This document shows, one piece after another, positions 54,401 to 64,000 of a stretch of DNA of 64,000 bases (positions are counted from its first letter, which is position 1; each line of letters opens with the position of its first letter). Both the position numbers and the translations under genes were made by a program. This stretch comes from Centropus unirufus. Lineage: Eukaryota; Chordata; Aves; Cuculiformes; Centropidae. Where the stretch lies: the NCBI GenBank assembly GCA_013397695.1, contig VYZI01000135.1:489397-553396 (forward strand). The letters run 5' to 3'. The notes under the pieces were generated by a model. That model was not told where the DNA came from, ran no database searches, and saw only the letters and a program-made list of their open reading frames with translations.

Positions 54401-55275
54401 ATATGTGGATCATTGCAAAGCCTGAATAATTAGAAATTCAAAGCATTCTTTGCCCAAAAGCATAACTCTTCTGTATTTTGTTGATTTTCAAGCTATACTT
54501 TTTGTTCCCACTTCTCTCCCTTCCTGATTTGATCAAGTTTACTGAAGCAACACATGAACATTTCCCCATTGTGACAGCCTTGGTAGGAACACGCAAATCC
54601 AAGGAGTTGTTCCAGAGAAAGAGAAATGGCACATTACTTTAAAAAATTCCAGACATCCCAGAAAGCAGTCAAATATTTATGCAAAATGAATGTAGCTTTA
54701 TACACTGGCACTGAACAACACAATACTCTGTCTCACACAATACTGCCATTCATGTGCGTACATGCTGCCACAGGCAAAAGTCCCACATAATGTATTTTTA
54801 TACAATTGCTAGCATATTTCATTACAAGTTTCTTTTTCTTAATTCCCTTATGTAGGGGATTCTCTTGATAGAGGCATTCTATCTCCCCAGAGTTTTCTAA
54901 AAGGAAGAAGAGTTGCAATATAGAATCTACAGAAAACTATGGAATGAAACATCAAATTTCAGTTGTAAATAGTATTAGCAAAGAATATTGTTACAGTCCA
55001 ACGCCAACAAAGGAGTTGGAAAGAAATTTTATCTTCCCGTAAGAGAATTCAGAGCACACCGAGTTATATTTTGGGTTCTCACAGCTATCATGAAAGCAAT
55101 TAGAAATACAATGCAAAGTAGACAGAATTGCTAGTATTAAATTTATGCACATTAGGACCTTGGAATCTGCAAGTGTACATAACAAATGGAGTAAATCTGT
55201 GCAACTGAAGCACAGAACAGAATATCAACCTCCCTACCTCAATAAAAAAATACCTGACATCATCCTACTTACCAA
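48421..55275. other. Non-coding stretch, no gene seen
   Basis: A C-rich patch at 48690-48900 (repeated ccctg, cctgccc phrases) interrupts AT-rich DNA and underlies the 119-codon frame 48695-49054, which has no domain. The 119-codon minus frame 53896-54255 is also unrecognised. No repeat end or RNA gene is evident. Confidence 0.55.
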
Positions 55276-55557
55276 AGTAGCAAGGGATAGGATGAGAGAA
55301 ATGGCCTCAAGTAGCACCAGAGGAGGTCTAGATTTGATATCAGGAAAAACTTCTTCTCTGACAAGGTTGTTAAGCATTGGAATAGGCTGCCCAGGGAAGT
55401 GATTGAGTCACCATCACTGGGGGTATTTAAAAGACATGTAGAGATGGCACTTAGGGACATGGTTTAGGGGTGGACTTGGCAGTGTTAAATTGAGGGTTGG
55501 ATCCAATGAGCTTAAAGGTCTTTTCCAACCTAAATGATCCTATGATTCTGTGATTCT
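55276..55557 (+). mobile_element. CR1 LINE, short 3' end
   Basis: This is the last 280 or so bases of a CR1 element, the 3' untranslated region only. It starts at gtagcaagggataggatgag and passes through gattgagtcaccatcactgg, gggtatttaaaagacatgta and ttagggacatggtttagggg. It closes with aaaggtcttttccaacctaa and the terminal repeats tatgattctgtgattct. The same phrases occur in order at 10122-10392, so both belong to one subfamily. Severe 5' truncation is the usual CR1 outcome. No target-site duplication is obvious. No coding content remains. Confidence 0.93.
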
Positions 55558-57285
55558 ACTTCAAAATAATACCAAAAGGCCAGTTCCCAAAGACTGAAAA
55601 TTTGGGCAAAGCTAAAGGAGAATATACAACTTTAGATGACTTATCTTGTGTGTAGTTGTGAAGCTGAAGCTGTGGCTAAACAAATAGCAATGATAGACAC
55701 AAGTTGAATCCTGGTCTGCGGACTCTCTACAAAACTGTGCACCCCTTTCTAGGGTGGAATAGTTTCTGGCCTCACTGCTCCTTGTTCCAGTGCTTGGAAG
55801 GAGGCCTGTAAGTCAGGAAGGACCCAGATACATCAGAAAACTCGGTGGCTCTTCACTTCCCCAAACTGGGCTGACCCTCTTCACTGAGCATAGGTAAGAA
55901 ATGGGAACTATGGAAGCATCGCTTTATTCTTTCCTGTAGAAATAGACCAGTATTTTTCTGTAGGAAAAAAAAAGAAAAGGAAAAAAGAAAGAAAAAATAA
56001 ATCCTCTATGGAAGTATCTACTGGGGACCCAGCTGTTTGTTCTTCTTTGAGATACCAGAGACAATGAAATGATGAAATCTGCACACAAGACAGTCTGTAT
56101 CATAAATGAATAAAACATTGTTTTAATTCCTCTGTGGTGGCTTTTCTGTGAAATCCAGGTGTCCTTTCCATTGAAGCTCTCAGAAGGGGAAAACATTATA
56201 CTATTCATTATCCCAGGCACAGCATTTGCATCTTTTACACAGTGGCTCCCGTCAAAATACCCATTGCTCTGCAATGTTGGCATTCTGGCCATCACGCACC
56301 ACTTGTGACACCTTGACATGTGTTTTCTACATCCACCACACTCTAGCATGCTAAATACCCATGCTATACCCATATCCTTTTCCTCCCTGCAGCATGGTTA
56401 AGATTGTGTTTCCTTCCTCTCCCTGTCAGAGCAACCATCTCATCCTGCTTCAAACGCATAAATCTGTATGAAAACTTTGGGCTTTTATTAGAAGGGGCAC
56501 TCTGAGTGATTCGAAGGTGGGCTGACTTTGTAGGTGTTCTTTATCAGATCATTTTCATGTGAGTCTTTCCAGTAGTTCACAGATTTTGGGAGGAGCTAGT
56601 TTGTTTTGTTAAATTACAGGAGCTTCACACAGATGTGAGTTTTGTTATGAAGCATGGTGTAGCGTTTAAACAAGCCTGACCATGTAACTTCATGCCATTT
56701 AAATGCACTCCACCACTTCAATACCCTCTTAAATCATTTATGTGCACATCACTATTGAACACAGCGTACTTTACATTCCACATGTAGTGATGAAGGACAA
56801 TTACAATGATGTGAGCTAATTAAAGCTACAGGGTAAAACTCTGACCCCATTGAAGTCAAAAGGAGTTTTGCACCCTTCTTCAGCAGAGTGAGCTTTTCAA
56901 CCCGAGGCCCTCTCTGTCCCCCCGAGTTCCCCTAGGCATTTGTGCAGAGAGTCCTGGAGAATATCAGGTCTGGGAGAGCCAATTAGCTAGACACAGCAGT
57001 ATAAAAAAAAGCTTCCCCTCACTGATGGGAAGTGGGCAGCCCTTTGCCTTCAGGAAACAAGTCCAAGCTTGGATGGGGCTGTAGCTCCAAGGGGCAGCCC
57101 CCTTGAGTACATGTAAAGGCGGAGGAGCCGCTCTGTGGGCAGAAGGATGTAATGGGAGGCAAAGCTACATGAAAGTAATTGAAGGTGAGGATAAAGAGCC
57201 TGAAGCTGTGTTGCAGTCACAAGTGATGTGAGCACTTGAAAGCCAAATGTTTCTCTAATTGCTATTTAAAATTACTACTCTTGAT
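55558..57285. other. Non-coding stretch; longest open frame of the window
   Basis: The minus-strand frame 55924-56373 (149 codons) is the longest uninterrupted frame here. Its start is cysteine-rich (ECGGCRKHMSRCHKWC) and its end is phenylalanine-rich because it reads through the purine tract at 55962-55997. I recognise no family, no splice-flanked exon pattern and no promoter. I regard it as chance and do not call it a gene. Confidence 0.5.
55962..55997. repeat. Pure purine tract (A/G)
   Basis: Thirty-six purines in a row, mostly A with scattered G (aggaaaaaaaaag at the start, gaaagaaaaaa at the end). It is low-complexity sequence. Confidence 0.85.
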
Positions 57286-57345
57286 CAGAGGTGCCTAACC
57301 TTCCCCATTGGGTGGGCCACACAGCTCCCTCAAGTTGCTGCCAAA
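57286..57345 (+). mobile_element. Weak hAT-transposon-end-like sequence
   Basis: The text cagaggtgcctaacc, a short spacer, then gggtgggccacacagc resembles the left end of hAT/Charlie-type DNA transposons (CAG-G-GGTG, then a gggccacat block). No matching inverted end was found downstream and no 8-bp target duplication could be shown; only a 9-bp direct repeat (cagaggtgc) recurs at 57552-57560. It may be coincidence. Confidence 0.2.
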
Positions 57346-60300
57346 GGGCGATACATGGTGGTGCATCCCCTGGGAAGGACCAGATGGCCTGCACATGTGA
57401 CCTTTTGCTTTTTTTGTTCTACTTTCCCAGGGGATCTTCAGAACAGGACAGAGAGGGGGTTGCTGACTGGAGGAATTACTCCAGCAGTGGCAACCCATTC
57501 CGACTTGTTTTGTGTCCAAGGGGTCCTTTGCCCTCTCCCATGACATTTGAACAGAGGTGCTCTTTCCACATAACAGGTAAGAGGGCCCTAGGCAGGGCTA
57601 GAGCCATGGGCTAACTCATCTCTATTTCTTCCTGATTCAAATCACACACCATGTGAGGTCTCTAACCACCAACACCAGTGGCCCAGTCTGTGAAATTTTA
57701 ACATGTAACTTGGAGAGATAGATGCTCATATGTTCAAAACGTCCAAGGTGATTGCTTCTCGGAGGACTGTGGAGTGATTTTAGTAGTTCAGTGGAGTTGG
57801 TTGTTCCAAGTGTAAAATCAGTTTTTGAAGAATGGAGGTCCGTTCTTGATCTGAAATATTGCAAGAAGCCTTCTCTGTGTTGGTGGGGGGAAGCTTTGTT
57901 GTACTGCTATCTCTAGCTAATTAGCACTCTGAGACCTGATATCCTCCAGGACTTTTGCTTGATGTGATTTGTTTCAAAAGAAAACAGATTTTGGCACAAT
58001 TTGGTCTTAATATTGGATGTTTCATTTATAGATCATGAAAATGCTGACAAAATGGAAGGATAATAAGATAATTAGAAGCTGTTGAAAGTTGATTTCTAGA
58101 TGAAGATATTCATACTCACAATAGTGCACTGAAACTACTGTTCTTAGCCCAGGATAATGCCAACTGTGAAACTGAACCTAGAGAAGGAAAAAGATCCTTG
58201 AAGTTGGTATTAGATCAAGACTTTTTAGAGATTTTCAAGGTTCTTAAGCCTTATGAAAATCTGAATCACACATTGTTCACCTTCCAAATGAAAATGCCAT
58301 TGCCTGAACGCCTCCTTGGTAGCTGAAATTCCTTGCTGTTTTCATATTCCACTTTTTGCTGTGGGAATTGAATGTGAACAAACAGTGTTCGTTTTGGGAT
58401 TCTTGTGCTGCAAAAGGTCAGGTCTAATTTTATAATTCCATGTATTCATCTCTACAAAGGAGTGTTATGTTCAGTCTGGACGCAGAAACATAATGAAAGC
58501 TCTTTAAACTGGTTAAAGACAGACACGGATTCATTTATCCAGTCAATTTTGTTGGTTTTTTTGAAGAACAGAGAAGCACTGCCTTTGAAAAGTCTTCACT
58601 GAATTGCCTTGAAGAACCTTAGTGAAATCAAAATCAATCCACTTATAAGTACTTAAAAGAGCTGGCCATGTCATGATGGCACCTTTTTTGGTCACCGTAC
58701 TGCAATCATTGAAGAGGATAACATAGAAAGGGAGTTGCCCTGTAGTCTTACCGAACATTTTGAGTTCTTTTTCTGAAATGCTTTAGTGGCATAGGGTTAT
58801 GTTAATCAGAAATAAGTTCATATTCATAAAATAAAGTTATATAAACTGATGACCATGAACTTATCTATCCCTGAGAGTGTTATTGATGAAATACTGGAGC
58901 ATGCAGGAGTGTTGGATAAACTAGAAAGAAATAGTTGTATTCAAATCTATATTAAGTGTGGAACCCTTGATCCCCCTATGAGTAAAGACCAAATCATGCT
59001 GGTACATAAACACACCTTCTATTAATATTCTTTCTAGTGACTTGCTATCTAGAAACAATAATATCCTTTTTTTCTGGGGATTTGTTTTGGTACACAGTAA
59101 CTGTCTATAAAAAGTAAGAATTAATTTTTCTTCTAGACAAGCACAAAGAGGACATCATCAAGAGATCATGACACATGGGCAGAGGTCTCTTTCAGGTATT
59201 ACAACCACAGCCTTCATTCCTAGTTTGTTCTTAAATGGGATTTCTGCTGCATGCTGGTGAAGAGATTTTTAGCCAATGGGGAAGAATATGTCATCTTTTT
59301 TCTTGACAAAATCATTGATTAGTTCTTGATCTTCTCAGGCATCTGAGGTGTAGGGCTCAGTGAACCTGCAATCATCATTAGCAGCAGTGTGTTCAACTGA
59401 GAATAACTGTAGACAGAAAACATAGGGTCAGACTCAGTGACCTTCCAAAAAATATCAGGGACATGAAATTTACTTCATGGAATGGTCTTTTGTAATAACA
59501 ATGTATGATACATTAAACCGCATGATTTCTTGCCAATCTTAATTTCTGTTATGTGGATGTTGTGTTTTATGGGTTATAGAACCAGACATCAGGAGATACT
59601 TATTTCACAAGCGTGGTCAAACTGAGAATCTTCTGAATTCCTGAAACCATGACTTTCTGTATAGACATAGACCATATTTTGCAGCAGCTCCAGCTAGGAG
59701 GAATTAGGAGGTGTTCATGGATTCAGCATGGAACCAACCAGAGGCATTTTGGACGAGAACCTTTGAGTGAAATGCTTATTCTAGAAGTGTGACTTTCCTA
59801 AAACCTCTCCCTCTGAGGAATGTCGCAGGTTTTATTCACTGCATTTTGGACTGATGAAAGAATAATTGCATTACTCCCCATGCTGTAAGCAGTATTGTTT
59901 CTAGTGTCAGTGGTGCAGCAGGCATTTTCCATCTGGAGCTGTTCTGTGGTGGTTTATCTTGTGGCAAATAAGGGGAAGTAGGTACAAGGAGGTGTCTCAC
60001 ACCAACCCAGAAGAGGGTAACTTGAGGACAGCAGCATGGACTGTGCTAAACAGGCCCTCATTAGTGTTTACTGTACATTTTTAAGTCCCCAGAGTGGAAT
60101 GCATGAGCTGTATTATAGGGATTCATGGAAAAATGTAGAGCATTGGTCAAAACCCAAGTCCTTTCATACAGTCAAAGTCAGTGGGTCAGCCTACTGGATG
60201 CCCATCGTGAATGTAAAGTGCAAACATATACTGTTTGTAGCCCAAAATTACTTTGTCGTCACTTTGCACATGTAATCCCACCATTCTTAATTTTGTCCTA

Positions 60301-63300
60301 CCCTTTCAAAAGTTACCTTCAAAATAAGAGTTATTATACCTTACTGTTCTAAGGAATTGGTTTGTTAAACACAATGCCCTGTTTCTCTATTTCTTGGTTT
60401 CTGTGAAGTCTGATCTCTTAAGTTGAAATATAATTATATTTCTTCCTCGATCCTGCCATAATCATAGAAACCTCATTGCCGCAAGGTTGTGAAGCTTTCA
60501 AATGTGTGACCACATTTTGCCCTTGTAAGATGACAGTTATACCAACATGTATTTTTGATTTAGCAATGCTAGCAGCATCTTATTTTGCATACCTTGTTGG
60601 TGGCTTTTTTATTGAATGATTAAAATATAATAGGTAGAACAGTGCCCTTAAATCTAAAATAGCTTTTCCTTTGTCCCATATTTTATACTTTTCTGATGAA
60701 CACCACCCTAGTCTTCTTGACTGCTGAAAAGGTTGATTTGCATCACTGGCTAAGGGTGGTTCTGATGCCCTACAAGCCAGCTCCAAAAGACTTGTTCTTT
60801 TCACTTTTTCTAGGTATTATAATGAAGTGCTCTGGAGTAATCTGAATTATGTAAATACTCTTTCCTATCAATTATGTTTCTCATCCATTCCATTAGAGTG
60901 AGATTAAAACAGTGTAGTAAGAGTGCTTGATATTCCCTCTAAAATGCTATGCACTTAAACTGTACTGTCTCATGGCTTTTCTACTGGAATGAATTAGACA
61001 AAGCAGAATTAACCTTGTCAGTCACCAAGTCAGCTTCCATGACACAGAGTGCTAAAACTGAGAATACAGAAATAAGAGAACCCAAATGCAGTCACCTCCC
61101 ACTTATTCCTGCATAGAGCATTTAAGCGCTTTGGGGTGCTCTGAGAAGATAGTCCCGATATAAATGTAAAGTATTAGTTAGCAAAGAAAAGCCATTTTGC
61201 TGGGAAGTAAAGGAAAAGAGAAACTGTTCTCAGGCAAAGAAAAGGTTTTATACCCAAAACTATGGACAGTTGGGGGTAGCTCAGTACATAACTCAGACAC
61301 AGAAGCAAAGCACCGAGCTGCTAAATGGAGTGTTTGGCCTGAGCAGGAGTTTGGAGGAAAGAGGTTGCTTTAGGATGAGGCAGAAGAAAAGTGGATGAGC
61401 AGGAAAATGAAGTGAGTTAGAAAGGAGAGAGCACGAGCAAAGTGAGGTGTAAACTGAGTCCATGTGGATGTAAACCAGAATGAACCCCAGAGGATGGTTG
61501 TCAGATTTCCCTGTTCTGGCTAATTTAGACTGGTAAAGGCAGATGATAAATGGGAACGAGGCAACTATGTGCTCTGAAAAGGTGAAGTCTACTTTTCTGC
61601 TGAGGTAAGGTCCTGGGAACATACTCTGGGTTAGAAAAGGAAATCATCCTAACTCGATATATACCTTACCCCTCTCTCAGCTGTCTCAAAATTTTAAGTA
61701 TTTTCCTGTCCACCAAGACCCAGTCATTATTCCAATAGCCTGTTCCCAGGCAGAGGGCAGGATGGTTGTTGAATACAGCACTCAAGCAGCTTCTCCTGGT
61801 GCTTTTGGAGCAGGGACAGATTGGGGAGGACTTACTTCTTGTCAGACTGGGGAAATCAGAAAAAAAGGAGAAGGAGAAGGGGAAATATCAAGTGTGAACT
61901 GTGGAAAAATACAGTCAGATATGAGTATGACACAGAGTGCAAGGGGCACTATGTTAGAGACACCCTAGCAGCCTGGTTCATGTTGCTGCTCAGCAGTCTG
62001 CACAGATGCCAGCTGAAATAAAAATTCAGAAATGCCATCCTCTAGTTGGCTTTGGCATACTAGCATGGTGCCAGGCCTACCTTTGCACCTGGCACTAGTT
62101 CAGGAACCTCTGCATCACATCCTGTTGGACGTTGAAGACAGAATTATGGCCTACTGATCACCAGCAGCTCTATCAGAAGCTGAACCAGCATAGTTCAGAG
62201 ACACATTTCCTTCAGAAACCCAGCTTGAGTTCCTAACTAGTCAGGCGTAACTTGTTAAAAACTACCCCTGCACCACACTTCAGAGAGAAGACAGAGTTTC
62301 TGGAACAAGAGCTGAGATTTCTGCAATCTTTAAAAGTGAGCAAACTAAAATGTCCAAAACTGACGGGGGGATAACATTACCAGACTTTCTTCTCCACTGT
62401 AAATGTAGCGGTTTTAATTGATCATTAGTACCTAGCCATTTCAGCTTTGTGGTATTTTCCTTGCCACAATTGGTTAATGGAGAATGGAACCCAGAACACT
62501 CTGAAGGGGAGCTAAGCGGGCGATATCTTTTGTTATATGAGCTTTTTCTTGCGGACATTTCAGTGCAAATCAAACAAACCTCTAATTATGAGCACAGAGC
62601 TGACTGGTATAAACAAATGTGCCCATAGTCAGATGGAGGGACCAACAAGGTTCCACGTATGATTGATTTCAAAGAAATAACATGGCCAGATGATCTGTCC
62701 AATAATTTTACAAATTAAGTAGACACAACTTTTGTGTCAGAAAGTATTCCCCATTAACGCCGGAGTACATGATGAATTCAAGTTTCTGGCAAGGTTTTCT
62801 TATTTCTGTCTTTCTAATAAAGACAAAAGCAATGAAAAACTCTATTTTTGTGGCAGGAAAGGAGATAAACTTGAGAAAAGCAGAAGCTTCTACAAGAACA
62901 TGTTATTTCAAAAGGGCTTGCCCTCCTGAGCTTTGACAGAGTAGACTAATTTTCATGATGCAATGTTGTCAAATAAGAAGAAAATCATATCTCAAAATTC
63001 CTTTTTTTGCTGTGAATGCCTGCTTGTGTAATAGCAACAGCAAGTGTATGATCACTTGCTGACAAGCCTGTTTGAGTTCCAATAATGAAAAACTATCATG
63101 TAGATTTGCTTCAGACTAATCTCATCTTCTTGTCATACTACAGGTATTTTCCATTACAAGAAACAAATACATGGTGATAGGTAAATGATTTTGATAAAGT
63201 CTGACAAAGATTTTAAAACAGCTGCATAGCTACTTACTTTATCTTAGAAGAAACAATAGCATCACAAAGATGGCATCTGTCAGACGTCTTTGGTAATTTT

Positions 63301-64000
63301 ATCTTTAGGAGTTGTCATGACTTTCTACATCTGGCTAATGGCAACAAATGCTTTTTTTTCTGTGTTATAAATATTTTTAATAACTTAGAACTTCTAACTC
63401 AGCCATTCAGAAGAGCTGAAAATACTGAAAGTACCAGCAAAGCTAACATTTAGAACAGTAAATAATTGCTCTAACCAATTCTGATATGTTAGCTTCAGAC
63501 CACAATAATTTTGTATCCCAGGCACAGAGTTGCTGATCTCTTCTTTCATATTTTTCCCCTCAGATGTAGGGCTTGAGAAAAGCGAATTATTCTGATCTTG
63601 TAATTACAGTGCTAATGTAGAATGTATCGAAGTGTACAGATGTATACACTTGTTCTATGCAGTGAAGGGTGTTTATAGTGAGCAATAACCAGAAGTGACT
63701 CAAAGTCAGCGCTGTTTCTGGCTATAACAAGACTTTCAAACCCTTCCAACACAACAATAATTTGTGCAATTGAAACTTTAAAATTCTGTTTCAGAAGGTA
63801 AGCTCTGTGCTTACTTAAAATGTTTAGATGTTACAAGCCTTTGTATAACCACATGCAGGTAGTGTGGTGTGCACTGTAACTGCCTGTTAGGTATTGAAAT
63901 ATAAACGCACTTGCATTAAATGCTACAAACACAGTGCTGTGACTTGGAGGGAATATGCTCTTTTTTTCCCCTAAAAAATTTTCCTTTTAATTCCTTTTTT
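57346..64000. other. Non-coding stretch to the window end, no gene seen
   Basis: The longest frame, 61293-61622 on minus (109 codons), has no domain. A 28-base purine tract with ggagaa units lies at 61858-61885. No transposon end, RNA gene or CpG-rich block was recognised through the right edge, which ends in T-rich sequence. Confidence 0.55.
61858..61885. repeat. Purine tract with GGAGAA units
   Basis: Twenty-eight purines in a row, including a few imperfect ggagaa units. It is low-complexity sequence with no other feature attached. Confidence 0.8.

Overview
The window looks like bird nuclear DNA that contains no gene. The main evidence is three CR1 non-LTR retrotransposon copies, all on the + strand, each ending in the short terminal repeats (attctgtg / gattctatg) of avian CR1. 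Crocodilians and turtles also carry CR1, so bird is a strong inference and not a proof. The DNA is AT-rich with many short A/T runs. I found no CpG island, no recognisable exon series, no tRNA, rRNA or snRNA, no CRISPR array and no bacterial-style gene arrangement. The longest open frame is 149 codons and matches no family I know. The simplest reading is an intergenic or deep intronic stretch.

Layout. 1-9259: unique-looking DNA with a 24-bp tandem duplication (191-238) and a C/G-run tract (764-787). 9260-10392: 5'-truncated CR1 carrying the end of the reverse transcriptase and the 3' tail. 11880-12465: a possible old interspersed repeat, not identified. 12466-22089: no gene, with a pyrimidine-rich stretch (about 16330-18250) that may hold very old CR1 debris. 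22090-23689: CR1 with its 5' part and endonuclease joined directly to its 3' tail, so the reverse transcriptase is missing. 25608-25662: a scrap of an older CR1-like 3' region. 39863-40110: long CTTT microsatellite interrupted by five N. 42329-42348: perfect 20-bp palindrome. 55276-55557: short CR1 3' end of the same type as the first copy. 57286-57345: weak resemblance to a hAT transposon end. The remainder up to 64000 shows nothing recognisable.

No genes work together here. The recorded activity is retrotransposition followed by decay: frameshifts, stop codons and lost catalytic residues mean no CR1 copy can encode a working protein. I did not find a new biological system. The points most worth checking are the CR1 deletion junction, the palindrome and the unresolved microsatellite gap.
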